A stretch of DNA of 64,000 bases from JBFHIZ01 sp963666475 (lineage in GTDB: Bacteria; Bacillota; Clostridia; Lachnospirales; Lachnospiraceae): assembly GCA_963666475.2 (NCBI GenBank), contig OY762821.2, positions 868,001-932,000 of the forward strand, in the 5' to 3' direction. The position numbers were made by a program, and so were the translations under genes. How positions within the stretch are numbered: the stretch's first letter is position 1; the number at the start of each line of letters is the position of its first letter. The notes beneath the pieces were generated by a model that had not been told where the DNA came from, did not search any database, and worked only from the letters and a program-made list of their open reading frames with translations. Below are positions 41,657 through 50,595 of the stretch, piece by piece.

Positions 41657-43006
41657 TTGGCAAGATTATTTGGAACAGATGGTGTAAGAGGAATAGCGAA
41701 TGAAGAGTTGACAGTAGAACTTGCGATGAAACTTGGTCAGGCAGGGGCATATGTGCTGACGAAGGAATTGGATCACAAGCCTACGATCATGGTCGGTTGT
41801 GATACAAGAATTTCTGGTGATATGCTGGCGAATGCGCTCATGGCAGGAGCATGTTCGGTTGGCGCGGATGCAGTGTTTGTTGGAGTTGTTCCAACACCCG
41901 CAGTTGCTTACCTTACAAAAAAATATAAAGTGGATGCAGGTGTTGTGATTTCGGCATCTCACAATTCTGTTGAGTTTAATGGAATTAAGTTTTTTGATTC
42001 AGAAGGATATAAACTTCCAGACGAAATGGAAGATGAAATTGAACATCAGATTGAACATGGAATGAAAGATATTCAATTTCCAATAGGCACTGGTGTAGGA
42101 AAGATTAAGTATCGTAAAGATGCTAGGGAAGAATATATCAATCATGCCATTCAAAGTGTTCCTGTTAATTTAAAAGGGAAGAAAATTGTAATCGATTGTG
42201 CGGAAGGTGCAGCTCATTATACATCGTATGAAGCATTGATGCAGCTTGGAGCAACTGTTATTCCGATTCATATTCATCCAGATGGTACAAATATCAATGC
42301 AAACTGTGGATCCACACATATGGAAGAATTAAAAGCACGTGTTGTAGCAGAAAAAGCAGATCTTGGTCTGGCTTTTGATGGTGATGCAGACCGACTTCTT
42401 GCAGTAGATGAAAATGGAAAAGTTGTGGATGGCGATGAGATTATGGCGATTATAGGTAATCACATGAAATCGATTGGCACATTAAAGAAAAATACCATCG
42501 TAGCAACCGTAATGAGTAATCTGGGATTCTTTTTGATGGCGAAAAAGGAAGGCTTGACGATAGAAAAAACAAAAGTTGGAGACCGATATGTGCTTGCCAG
42601 AATGCGAGAAATTGGTGCAAGTCTTGGAGGAGAGCAGTCAGGACATGTTATATTTTTAGATGAAAACACAACCGGTGATGGTTTGCTGAGTGCGCTCCAT
42701 TTATTACAAGTAGTGGTAGAGTCAGAAAAGAACTTGTCTGAACTTGCAAAAGTCATGGAAGTAATGCCGCAGGCGCTTGTAAATGCTCCAGTTCCAAATC
42801 ATAAGAAAGAAAAATACATGGATTATCCAGAAATTGCAAAAGCAATTGAAGCATTGGATGAGAAGTTTGCTGGTGAAGGAAGGGTTCTTATTCGTCCTTC
42901 TGGAACAGAACCAAAAGTTCGCGTAATGATAGAAGGTAAAGATCAGAAACAAATTCAAGAGGAAGCCGAGAAGCTCGCAACACTTATTGAGGATACAATG
43001 TTGTAG
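41657..43006 (+). CDS. glmM: Phosphoglucosamine mutase GlmM
   Basis: Converts glucosamine-6-phosphate to glucosamine-1-phosphate for UDP-GlcNAc and peptidoglycan, and interacts with CdaA in Firmicutes. The 449-residue protein begins ARLFGTDGVRG and has the phosphoserine loop ISASHNS (Ser101), the metal loop FDGDADR and the C-terminal RPSGTEPKVRVM phosphate-binding motif. Start is a TTG at 41657 with GGAGG six bases upstream. A GTG further upstream at 41615 would add a non-conserved tail and has no site. Confidence 0.97.
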   Translation: MARLFGTDGVRGIANEELTVELAMKLGQAGAYVLTKELDHKPTIMVGCDTRISGDMLANALMAGACSVGADAVFVGVVPTPAVAYLTKKYKVDAGVVISASHNSVEFNGIKFFDSEGYKLPDEMEDEIEHQIEHGMKDIQFPIGTGVGKIKYRKDAREEYINHAIQSVPVNLKGKKIVIDCAEGAAHYTSYEALMQLGATVIPIHIHPDGTNINANCGSTHMEELKARVVAEKADLGLAFDGDADRLLAVDENGKVVDGDEIMAIIGNHMKSIGTLKKNTIVATVMSNLGFFLMAKKEGLTIEKTKVGDRYVLARMREIGASLGGEQSGHVIFLDENTTGDGLLSALHLLQVVVESEKNLSELAKVMEVMPQALVNAPVPNHKKEKYMDYPEIAKAIEALDEKFAGEGRVLIRPSGTEPKVRVMIEGKDQKQIQEEAEKLATLIEDTML

Positions 43007-43029
43007 AATGCGAGAAGTTCTGCTATAAT
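43001..43029 (+). promoter_or_regulatory. Promoter of the canonical HPr-like gene
   Basis: TTGTAG (43001-43006) at the end of glmM, a 17-base spacer, and an extended -10 TGCTATAAT ending at 43029. The start codon follows 31 bases later. Confidence 0.8.
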
Positions 43030-43060
43030 AGGTGCGGAGCATAAATTTGGAGGAGCAAAC

Positions 43061-43324
43061 ATGGTAAGCCAAAAGGTTACAATAAAAAATCCAACTGGAT
43101 TGCATCTGAGACCAGCAGGTATTTTGTGTAAGGAAGCGATGCAGTTTAAATCACTCATTACCTTTACCTTTCGGGAGAGTACAGCAAATGCAAAAAGTGT
43201 ATTGAGCGTATTAGGGGCATGTGTAAAATGTGGAGATGAGATCGAACTCTTCTGTGACGGAGAAGATGAAACGAACGCATTAGAAACACTAATTCAGGCA
43301 ATAGATAGTGGATTAGGTGAATAA
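43061..43324 (+). CDS. HPr family phosphocarrier protein
   Basis: An 87-residue HPr-fold protein with the phosphotransfer histidine in GLHLRPAG (His15) and the regulatory serine region NAKSVLSVLG (Ser46). The first motif is what the - strand paralog at 8949 lacks. GGAGG lies 9 bases before the ATG. No ptsI or other PTS gene is adjacent. The sequence CVKCGDEIEL has two cysteines unusual for HPr, so it may be a diverged HPr and not the general PTS carrier. It has its own promoter and terminator. Confidence 0.9.
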   Translation: MVSQKVTIKNPTGLHLRPAGILCKEAMQFKSLITFTFRESTANAKSVLSVLGACVKCGDEIELFCDGEDETNALETLIQAIDSGLGE

Positions 43325-43334
43325 AGACTACAAA

Positions 43335-43359
43335 AAGCCCATTTATGGGCTTGTTTTTT
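43335..43359 (+). terminator. Terminator after the HPr-like gene
   Basis: AAGCCCA (43335-43341) pairs with TGGGCTT (43346-43352), loop TTTA, followed by G and seven T. It separates the HPr-like gene from leuA. Confidence 0.88.
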
Positions 43360-43404
43360 TATAATTGGATAGAAGCAAAGGGGCTTCGTGCGGAGGATGA
43401 AGAT

Positions 43405-45078
43405 ATGATCAACTACAAGAAATATAAGAGAAATCCGGTATTGCAGTATGCGGAAAGAGAGTGGCCAAATCAGGAAATTCTTGAGGCGCCAATTTGGTGT
43501 AGTGTCGATTTGAGAGATGGAAACCAGGCGTTGATTGATCCAATGGTTGTAGAAGAGAAGGTGGAATTATTTCTGTACCTTGTGAAAATGGGCTTCAAAG
43601 AGATTGAGATCGGATTTCCAGCAGCAAGTCAAATAGAGTATGACTTTCTTAGACAGTTGATTGATCGAAAATTGATTCCTGATGACGTCCGTGTGCAGGT
43701 TTTATGCCAGTGTAGAGAAGATTTATTGGATCGTACGTTTGAATCCATTCAAGGGTGTAAACAGGCGATTGTGCACATATACAATTCAACTTCCATTCTT
43801 CAAAGAAAAGTTGTTTTTAATAAAAGTAAAGAAGAGATCAAACAGATTGCAATTTGTGGCACGAAGATGGTAAAAGAACGTGCTTCGAAGTTTGCAGGAG
43901 AGATTACTTTGGAGTATTCGCCGGAGAGTTTTACGGGAACGGAAATGGAATATGCGTTGGAAGTATGCGAAGCGGTTCTCGATACATGGGGTGCATCGAA
44001 GGATAATAAAGTGATTATAAACCTACCAGCGACGGTTGAAATGACTACTCCTAATGTTTATGCAGATCAGATTGAATGGATGAGAAGACATTTTACGGAT
44101 CGTGATCGAGTAATTATTAGTATACATCCTCACAATGACCGAGGGACTGCGATTGCTGCTTCGGAACTTGCGCTTCTCGCAGGGGCAGACCGAGTAGAAG
44201 GTACCCTTTTCGGGAATGGAGAACGTACTGGAAATCTTGATATTTTGACGATGGCTTATAATATGTTCTCTCAAGGGATTGATCCATGTCTAGAAATCGA
44301 GAATGTTGAGGAAATTGCAGAAATCTATGAAAGATGTTGCAAATTACCGATTCATCCAAGACATCCTTATGCTGGGAAACTTGTGTTTACAGCATTTTCA
44401 GGCTCACATCAAGATGCAATTAATAAAGGCGTTCATGCGATGAAAGAACAGGCACACGAGTATTGGGAAGTTCCCTATCTTCCGATTGACCCTGCTGATA
44501 TTGGACGTGAGTACGAACCAATCGTGCGTATTAATTCACAGTCTGGAAAGGGTGGAGTAGCGTTTATTATGGATTCTTATTTTGGATTTAAGCTTCCAAA
44601 AGGAATGCATAAAGAATTTGCCAGAGTGATTCAATTGCTTTCTGAGAAGCAGGGAGAAGTTTCTCCAGAACAAATTATGGATCAGTTTTCAGTAGAATAT
44701 TTGCAAAAAAAAGAGCCGATTCATTTTAGGAAACTGCAAATGCAGGATCTTGGAGAAGTGATGACGGCATTTGATACAAAGGTTACGGTGACCTATACAA
44801 ATAGAGGGCAAGAATGCGTATTTGAGGCGGTAGGAAATGGTCCGATTGACGCAAGTGCAAGAGGACTGAATGAGGTTCTTGGAACGAAGATAAAAGTATT
44901 GGATTACGAAGAACACGCACTACAAAGTGGAGCAAACTCACAAGCAGCTGCATATATTCATTTGTTGGATGTGGATAGTGGAAGAGTTACATATGGTGTA
45001 GGTGTGAGTTCAAACATTACGAGAGCTTCCATTCGTGCAATTTTTTCTGCAATCAATCGACTTGGTCTGGGAGAATAA
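43405..45078 (+). CDS. leuA: 2-isopropylmalate synthase (LeuA, long form)
   Basis: First committed step of leucine synthesis, joining acetyl-CoA and 2-ketoisovalerate. The 557-residue protein has the metal/substrate motif SVDLRDGNQALIDPM and the HPHNDRGTA motif. It also has GTLFGNGERTGN and a C-terminal regulatory domain with the GNGPIDA motif, the layout of the long LeuA type. The start is set at ATG 43405, since GGAGG is eight bases upstream; upstream in-frame codons overlap the previous terminator. No T-box is seen in the short leader, and leuB, leuC and leuD are not adjacent. Confidence 0.94.
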   Translation: MINYKKYKRNPVLQYAEREWPNQEILEAPIWCSVDLRDGNQALIDPMVVEEKVELFLYLVKMGFKEIEIGFPAASQIEYDFLRQLIDRKLIPDDVRVQVLCQCREDLLDRTFESIQGCKQAIVHIYNSTSILQRKVVFNKSKEEIKQIAICGTKMVKERASKFAGEITLEYSPESFTGTEMEYALEVCEAVLDTWGASKDNKVIINLPATVEMTTPNVYADQIEWMRRHFTDRDRVIISIHPHNDRGTAIAASELALLAGADRVEGTLFGNGERTGNLDILTMAYNMFSQGIDPCLEIENVEEIAEIYERCCKLPIHPRHPYAGKLVFTAFSGSHQDAINKGVHAMKEQAHEYWEVPYLPIDPADIGREYEPIVRINSQSGKGGVAFIMDSYFGFKLPKGMHKEFARVIQLLSEKQGEVSPEQIMDQFSVEYLQKKEPIHFRKLQMQDLGEVMTAFDTKVTVTYTNRGQECVFEAVGNGPIDASARGLNEVLGTKIKVLDYEEHALQSGANSQAAAYIHLLDVDSGRVTYGVGVSSNITRASIRAIFSAINRLGLGE

Positions 45079-45079
45079 A

Positions 45080-45127
45080 TTAGTATAAAAAAAAGACGTT
45101 TTATGAAACGTCTTTTTTTTATACTAA
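45080..45127. terminator. Bidirectional terminator between leuA and DUF3048 gene
   Basis: A perfect 22-bp stem (45080-45101 with 45106-45127, loop TATG) with central AGACGTTT/AAACGTCT and eight-base A- and T-runs. It lies between convergent genes and works in both directions. Confidence 0.95.
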
Positions 45128-45133
45128 CTCAAC

Positions 45134-46297
45134 TTATTGATAATTGAAAGTTTTACCTTCCTGAACCACGAAAATCATAGTTTTTCCAGTGTTAAAAACA
45201 ATTTCAGCACCATTATCGTCGTAGTATTTTGTTGCACCTGTATCGGTCGTTTTTTCCCAGGTGATATGTATGCCTTTTCCGTTTGTAAAAAACCAACCAT
45301 CACGAGTCGAGTCATGGACTTGGAAAGCAAGATATTTTCCATCCGGACGAGTTTCCCAATAGGTATTTTGAATAATGATATTTTTAAAAGATAACTGTTT
45401 ACCTGTTGCGGCATCTACGTGTTCGGAACCATACATAAAACGGTAATACAGACCTTTCTCTTCATCGTATTCAAAATAAGGTTTATCAACACCAAAAGCA
45501 TCTGACATGTCAATGTACGTAGCACTTACAGCATCTGAATAGTCAGAAAGTGTATTTTGAATTGACACAGGTGTAAATATAAAGTGGTTATAGTAATCAG
45601 CGGATCCATGTACAAGTGAGTATTCGGCTTGATCAATGTATTCTAGTACTCCGGGACCGGACACAAAAGAATTATGTGGAGCCTCTTTGTCAGCGGAACG
45701 GAAATATGCAATGGATGCATCTCCTTTTGTTCCGTCAATGTCATCTACAGTAGCCAGAATTTCATCGGCATACCAAATGTTTCCGTGATGAATCATTATT
45801 GGATCCCATTCTTTGGCAATGTATACAAAATAATCTCGCATGGAACGGATGTTTCCTATTTTTTCCATTTCTGTCCAATCCTGTATTACGCCCATCATAC
45901 GTGAAATGCCACCTTCTGCCATGATCTCGTATAGAATACCAGATTCTCCAATGTTGTATTGTGGCTGAGCAGTCAAGTCGGTAGGAAACATAACGGTAAT
46001 TGGTCGAATCGCCTGAACCGTATTGGTAACCCACATGTTTGTTATATAACTACGGGTCGAGTTTTCTGCTGGATGTTCATCGGCATAAAGTGGGTCTGTG
46101 TCATAATCAATAACTTCTTCTGAGACTTCAGTCTCTTCAGCATTTGCGTCGGTGGTATTATTCGATAAATTATCTGAAGTGGTATTATTTGCAACATTAT
46201 TAGTTGGTTCGTTTGTATTCTGTTCTGTGTTTCCACATCCAATCATGAAAAGTGAGATGAGGGAAACAATTAACAACAGAGTTGTTATTTTTTTCAT
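45134..46297 (-). CDS. DUF3048 (YerB-like) lipoprotein
   Basis: A 387-residue lipoprotein. The signal peptide ends in a lipobox (LFMIGC, Cys21), followed by an Asn/Thr-rich linker of about 60 residues. The DUF3048 domain shows PITVMFPTDLTAQPQ, the SRMMGVIQD region and IGNIRSMRDYFVYIAKEWDP. The family (YerB in Bacillus) is anchored outside the membrane; its function is not established. AAAGGA lies nine bases before the ATG. It is monocistronic with a terminator shared with leuA. Confidence 0.88.
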   Translation of the reverse strand: MKKITTLLLIVSLISLFMIGCGNTEQNTNEPTNNVANNTTSDNLSNNTTDANAEETEVSEEVIDYDTDPLYADEHPAENSTRSYITNMWVTNTVQAIRPITVMFPTDLTAQPQYNIGESGILYEIMAEGGISRMMGVIQDWTEMEKIGNIRSMRDYFVYIAKEWDPIMIHHGNIWYADEILATVDDIDGTKGDASIAYFRSADKEAPHNSFVSGPGVLEYIDQAEYSLVHGSADYYNHFIFTPVSIQNTLSDYSDAVSATYIDMSDAFGVDKPYFEYDEEKGLYYRFMYGSEHVDAATGKQLSFKNIIIQNTYWETRPDGKYLAFQVHDSTRDGWFFTNGKGIHITWEKTTDTGATKYYDDNGAEIVFNTGKTMIFVVQEGKTFNYQ

Positions 46298-46331
46298 AAA
46301 TTAATCCTTTCAAAACAATTGATATCATTCG

Positions 46332-46340
46332 ATTATATCA
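46332..46340 (-). promoter_or_regulatory. Extended -10 promoter for the DUF3048 gene
   Basis: On the - strand TGATATAAT (TGn plus a perfect TATAAT) lies 34 bases before the start codon. No clear -35 is present. Confidence 0.6.
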
Positions 46341-46460
46341 TATTAGCGCACAAAAAAATATATCAAACGAGATAGAAATTGTGAGGAAAGTGTGATAAAT
46401 CATATCAAAAGAAATAGAAATGGTAGAATTTTTTGGCTATATATAGTAAACTTAAGATGC

Positions 46461-46907
46461 TTAACAGATTAAATATGCGATAGCAATTCCGAGAAGAGCT
46501 CCGACGAAAACCTGAATTGGTGTATGTCCGACAAACTCTTTTAACTTTTCCTCTGAACGAAGCGTTTTATCTTCCATATGATTGATCATTTCGAGTAATC
46601 CGTTCAGAACTTTGGCTTGATTTCCGGTTTCTCTTCGGACGCCCATGGCATCGTACATAACGATAAAAGCGAAAATGAGTGAGAGTGCGAATTGAAAGCT
46701 TGAAATCCCGTAAATTAGAAATGAAGCGGTTGACAGGGCGCATACAGTAGCAGAATGAGAACTAGGCATTCCGCCACTTCCTACGAGACGTTCTGCAACA
46801 AATTTTTTGGACAAGATCAAGTGAATGATGGTCTTGATAATTTGTGCAACTGCCCACCCAGAAGCAGCTGAAATGAGTACTTTATTAGCTAATAATTGAT
46901 CGATCAT
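46461..46907 (-). CDS. Divergent PAP2 family membrane protein (DUF212)
   Basis: A 148-residue membrane protein with about four hydrophobic segments and the DUF212 motifs GGMPSSHSATV and YDAMGVRRETGNQAKVLN, related to the acid phosphatase/vanadium haloperoxidase superfamily. The substrate is unknown; a lipid phosphate is a reasonable guess from the family. GGAAGG lies before the ATG. It is divergent from the polysaccharide cluster, sharing a 128-base promoter region with it. Confidence 0.9.
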   Translation of the reverse strand: MIDQLLANKVLISAASGWAVAQIIKTIIHLILSKKFVAERLVGSGGMPSSHSATVCALSTASFLIYGISSFQFALSLIFAFIVMYDAMGVRRETGNQAKVLNGLLEMINHMEDKTLRSEEKLKEFVGHTPIQVFVGALLGIAIAYLIC

Positions 46908-46924
46908 GATAATTTCCTTCCATT

Positions 46925-46953
46925 TTGAAAAACTAAAGTATTTATAGTATACT
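46925..46953 (+). promoter_or_regulatory. Promoter of the polysaccharide cluster
   Basis: TTGAAA (46925-46930), 17 bases, TATACT (46948-46953). The -10 lies in the palindrome AGTATACT, so a - strand -10 for the DUF212 gene may overlap it. A leader of about 75 bases precedes the first gene. Confidence 0.7.
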
Positions 46954-47035
46954 ATACGGGGAGATTATTTGTCTATCTTCAAAAAAATAAATTAAGAATC
47001 GTTTTAAGATTTGGTTTTATAGGAGAATATCTGCT

Positions 47036-48397
47036 ATGAACATTAGAAAAAATACTACATTGGGCATTTGTATTCTTATTTTTTTTGGAATTTTTTTATC
47101 TTACTTTTATATTGATACAACAAGCTTGATTGTTTGGTCAACGAACATTTGGGATTGTGTTTTTGGAGATGGCATTCGTAGTTACTATCAGTATACGGCA
47201 TTAAATGTACAAGGAATTCCGCATTCTGTGGTTGGAAATGATTTGCTGATTTACGTTCCTTGGGCGATCTGGAATTTTCCGATTTGGGTAATTAGTAAGT
47301 TGACACATACGCCAATTAGCACGAATGTTTTGATGCTTACTTTTGCTAAGTTATTTCTCGTTTTTTGTTTATGCGGTGTGTTGTATGTGTGTAAACAAAT
47401 TTTCGATCTGCTTGGGGTCCATAAGGGTGAACAAAAGAGCGTTCTTTTATTGATTATTACATCTATGTTTACAATTACCTCGATTCTGTATGCGGGACAA
47501 AATGATATCTTGCCGATTCTAATGTTTTTGATAGCTTTTAAGGGATTATTGAAGAATAGAACCAGTTCTTTTTTGATTTTCGTTGCCCTATCCATAGCGA
47601 TGAAACCATATATGCTATTTTCCTTTGTTATTCTTATTTTTCTAACCGAAAAAAAATTTTGGAGAATTCTTGGAAAACTATTGGCAGGCGTCAGCTTGTT
47701 TGCACTACAAAAAATAATATTAAGATCCTTTCCATATTACTTAGAATCCACAAGTAGTGGAGCCGCACGTGGTGAATTTGTAAGTCTGCTAAAAGCAAGA
47801 ATTGGAGTGAGTGCGTATCCGGTTTCGGCATTTTTGTTGTTCTTTGGAGTTGCAGCTGTAATTGCATATTTTACAAAGTACGAGGAACAGAAGCGGTCAG
47901 AATATCTGGTGTATTTTACCTTGCTCCCTTTGTTCGTTTTGTTTTCTACAGCAGAATATACGTTTTATCGCCCTTTTTATTTAGTTCCGTTTTTGTATTT
48001 CTTATTTGTACAAAACAAGAAAGTACCTATATACTTTCAGTTGTTTTTGGAATCTTTATTAATAGGATTTATGGGCTATCAATTTTATCGTACAGAAATG
48101 CTGTATTATAATCCGATGTATATGAATTGGTCTTTCTTTGGAAGGCTTTTTGGGTTGGAAATCGTGGGTGGAAATTCCATTGCTGAATATAGTGGGAATA
48201 TGATTGCTGAAACAGGAGCATTCATTTCTTCCACATTTATTTTGTTGATTTTTTCGGTGTTTGCAGTTGTAAATCATCCTGGATTTCAGAAGAAATTGGA
48301 TTTATCTGTATGGGAAAATGCAAGGTGGGTCAAATATATGAGACTTGGTTTGACGTTGATTCTCATTGGTTTTAGTTTAATACCACTGTTATTTTAA
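47036..48397 (+). CDS. Polytopic membrane protein, probable GT-C glycosyltransferase
   Basis: A 453-residue protein with about 11-12 membrane segments and a first extracellular loop with acidic residues (IWDCVFGDGIRSYYQY), the layout of GT-C glycosyltransferases that use lipid-linked sugars. A cytoplasmic lysine-rich stretch KKFWRILGKLL lies near residue 205. No closer family was recognised. It is the first gene of the surface-polysaccharide cluster. TAGGAGAATATCTGCT precedes the ATG. It could instead be a polymerase or ligase. Confidence 0.65.
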   Translation: MNIRKNTTLGICILIFFGIFLSYFYIDTTSLIVWSTNIWDCVFGDGIRSYYQYTALNVQGIPHSVVGNDLLIYVPWAIWNFPIWVISKLTHTPISTNVLMLTFAKLFLVFCLCGVLYVCKQIFDLLGVHKGEQKSVLLLIITSMFTITSILYAGQNDILPILMFLIAFKGLLKNRTSSFLIFVALSIAMKPYMLFSFVILIFLTEKKFWRILGKLLAGVSLFALQKIILRSFPYYLESTSSGAARGEFVSLLKARIGVSAYPVSAFLLFFGVAAVIAYFTKYEEQKRSEYLVYFTLLPLFVLFSTAEYTFYRPFYLVPFLYFLFVQNKKVPIYFQLFLESLLIGFMGYQFYRTEMLYYNPMYMNWSFFGRLFGLEIVGGNSIAEYSGNMIAETGAFISSTFILLIFSVFAVVNHPGFQKKLDLSVWENARWVKYMRLGLTLILIGFSLIPLLF

Positions 48398-48418
48398 GAA
48401 AGAAAGGCATAAAACAGT

Positions 48419-49471
48419 ATGTTGGAAAGAAATTTTGGGAAAGAACAGTTTGATCTACATTTATTTATTTTGTTATTTGCACGGAAATTTTGGATGGTTA
48501 TTCTAGGAGCTTTATCGGGAGCGATACTTTTTGGAGGGATATACTATTTGGCCAATGTGACATTTGCGCCTGCAATTCCATACGAGATGGTATCGGATCT
48601 TTATTTGGACTATGTGGTAGAGCAACAAGATACATTTAATAAGGAGACATGGGCTGAAATTGTGAAATCAGACGTGATTCTAGATCTTGTAATGGAACAA
48701 CTTCCGGAAAAGTATACCAAAGAGGAGCTAAAGGAGGCAATATCTGCAACTTTATTATCTTCGGTTAAAATATTGACTACTACGGTAACGATGGAAGACA
48801 AAGAAGATGTGGAAATCATCGACAAAGCATTGAGAGAGGCTTTGAAAATATTCGGAGAAGAGCAGAATGAGTTTTCGGAAATTTGTGAGTGGGATGTTCC
48901 TTTGCAGGCAACATTGATTAAGCAAGATATCCGCTTAAAGAATACCATCGTACTTGGTGCGGTTACAGGATTACTACTTGTTTCTTTTGGGGTCGTGCTT
49001 TATTTGATTTGGGATGAAAAAATATATTTGCCAAAGCAATTTGAGGAAAGATACCAATTGCCCTGTTTTGGGAATTTTGGAGAATCATTTACAAAAGCAA
49101 ATGTGGAAAAGCAACTTTTCGATACAAATGAACTGAATTTTTTGATTATTGAGCAAGAGTCGAAGCTACATTCTTTGACAGAAGAAGATGTACTCGAAGG
49201 GATTTTTGATACAAAGGGACCAAGAAAAGCCTGTATCATGAAAAATCCAATGTTTTATATAAATGAGATTTCAAAAATTGAACAGGAAAAGCAAATAGTT
49301 TTATTGGTGAGCGGAAGCATACAGAATAGTAAGTTGATTGCGGATATCATTCGTATACTGGAACAGAATGCTTGCAAAATAAAGGGAGCTATTTTATACG
49401 ATTATAGCAAGAAGATTCAAAAGTTTTATTATCTTCCCCAAATAGAGTGGATAAAAAAACACATGAAATAA
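48419..49471 (+). CDS. Wzz-like chain-length determinant with degenerate kinase-like tail
   Basis: A 350-residue protein with two membrane segments (about 27-48 and 173-197) enclosing an extracellular helical domain (about 50-172), as in Wzz/Wzc polysaccharide co-polymerases. The cytoplasmic tail (about 198-350) has the strand-helix pattern of a BY-kinase/ParA-type domain (IVLLVSGSIQNSKLIADIIR and KIKGAILYD). It lacks a Walker A lysine motif and a tyrosine-rich end, so kinase activity is unlikely. It may form part of the export machinery together with the EpsG-like polymerase that follows. Confidence 0.75.
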   Translation: MLERNFGKEQFDLHLFILLFARKFWMVILGALSGAILFGGIYYLANVTFAPAIPYEMVSDLYLDYVVEQQDTFNKETWAEIVKSDVILDLVMEQLPEKYTKEELKEAISATLLSSVKILTTTVTMEDKEDVEIIDKALREALKIFGEEQNEFSEICEWDVPLQATLIKQDIRLKNTIVLGAVTGLLLVSFGVVLYLIWDEKIYLPKQFEERYQLPCFGNFGESFTKANVEKQLFDTNELNFLIIEQESKLHSLTEEDVLEGIFDTKGPRKACIMKNPMFYINEISKIEQEKQIVLLVSGSIQNSKLIADIIRILEQNACKIKGAILYDYSKKIQKFYYLPQIEWIKKHMK

Positions 49472-49483
49472 AGGCGGATTTTT

Positions 49484-50572
49484 ATGGTAATCTACATTCT
49501 ATTGACTGTATTTGTTGTTGGGTTGGGTTTTCTATTACAACAGGAAACCAGTGGACAGATTACGCTGACATCAAATACTCTTACAAAAGAGAAGGCGAAT
49601 AATTATATAATTTTAGGGGCAATATTTTTGCTCCTTGTTTTTGTGTCAGCTTCTCGAATTGCAGTGGGAGGAGATTATTGGGGATACACGCTCAACTTTG
49701 AGAAAATTGAGGCGGGTAGAGCGGTTTCTACAGAGATTGGATTTAACTTCATTGTTAAATTGATGCATTATCTCTTTGGTTTGGACAATTACCTTGTAAT
49801 TTTTGGATTGTTTGCGGTGGTCACAATCTTTTTTATGGTGAGAGCGATTTCAAATCAAAGTGATTGGATGATGTTCTCGTTCTTTCTTTTAATGACTGGT
49901 GGATATTATTTTTCCACCATGACATCCGTGCGATATTATTTTGCTTTGGCAGTTGGTTTGTTTGCTGCGAAATATGCAATTCGAAGAGAATGGGGAAAAC
50001 TGATTATAATTTTGATGGCAACAGCACTCATACACATGTCTGTATTGATCCTATTTCCGATCTATTGGCTTGCAACAAGAAAATATCATCGAATACATCT
50101 GATAGGTCTTGGCACTATTTGCATTAGCTTTTTATTTTTTCAAGATTTTTATCGTAGGATTATTTTTCTTTTTTATCCGTACTATGAGGGTAGTATGTTT
50201 GACACGGGTGACACATCCATTGTAAATATTGCAAAAGGACTTGCAATTTTAATCTTTTCATTGATTTATTATCGAAAAATCATTCAAAAAAATGAGGCAT
50301 TACAGTTTTATTTTTACTTAAACTTATTTGCTTTGATCTTATATGTATTTTGTTCCTTTGTTCCGGAAATATCCAGAATTGGATACTATATGAATGTCAC
50401 AAACATCTTTTTGATACCTGGAATTTTAAAAAAGATTGAGAATAAGAAATGGAGAATGTTTTTCACGTGGTCCGTTGTTGGGGCGTATATCCTGTATTTC
50501 GCCTTCTTTTTACATAGTTGCTATGATATTGACGTACGACTTCTTCCGTACCTTACATGGATTTATGATTAA
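49484..50572 (+). CDS. EpsG family polysaccharide polymerase (Wzy-like)
   Basis: A 362-residue membrane protein with about ten segments. The EpsG-type region VSASRIAVGGDYWGYTLNFE (about residues 43-62) and the TSVRYYFALAVGLFAA segment are typical of the EpsG/Wzy group, which joins repeat units outside the membrane. It starts 12 bases after the Wzz-like gene, its usual partner. AAGGCGGATTTTT precedes the ATG. Confidence 0.85.
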   Translation: MVIYILLTVFVVGLGFLLQQETSGQITLTSNTLTKEKANNYIILGAIFLLLVFVSASRIAVGGDYWGYTLNFEKIEAGRAVSTEIGFNFIVKLMHYLFGLDNYLVIFGLFAVVTIFFMVRAISNQSDWMMFSFFLLMTGGYYFSTMTSVRYYFALAVGLFAAKYAIRREWGKLIIILMATALIHMSVLILFPIYWLATRKYHRIHLIGLGTICISFLFFQDFYRRIIFLFYPYYEGSMFDTGDTSIVNIAKGLAILIFSLIYYRKIIQKNEALQFYFYLNLFALILYVFCSFVPEISRIGYYMNVTNIFLIPGILKKIENKKWRMFFTWSVVGAYILYFAFFLHSCYDIDVRLLPYLTWIYD

Positions 50573-50595
50573 TTAAGAAAAGGCTGGTATATTAA

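Noticed and set aside
43360..43404. T-box or leader-peptide attenuator in front of leuA
   Set aside because: Only about 45 bases separate the previous terminator from the start codon, and no T-box sequence or leucine-rich leader frame is visible.
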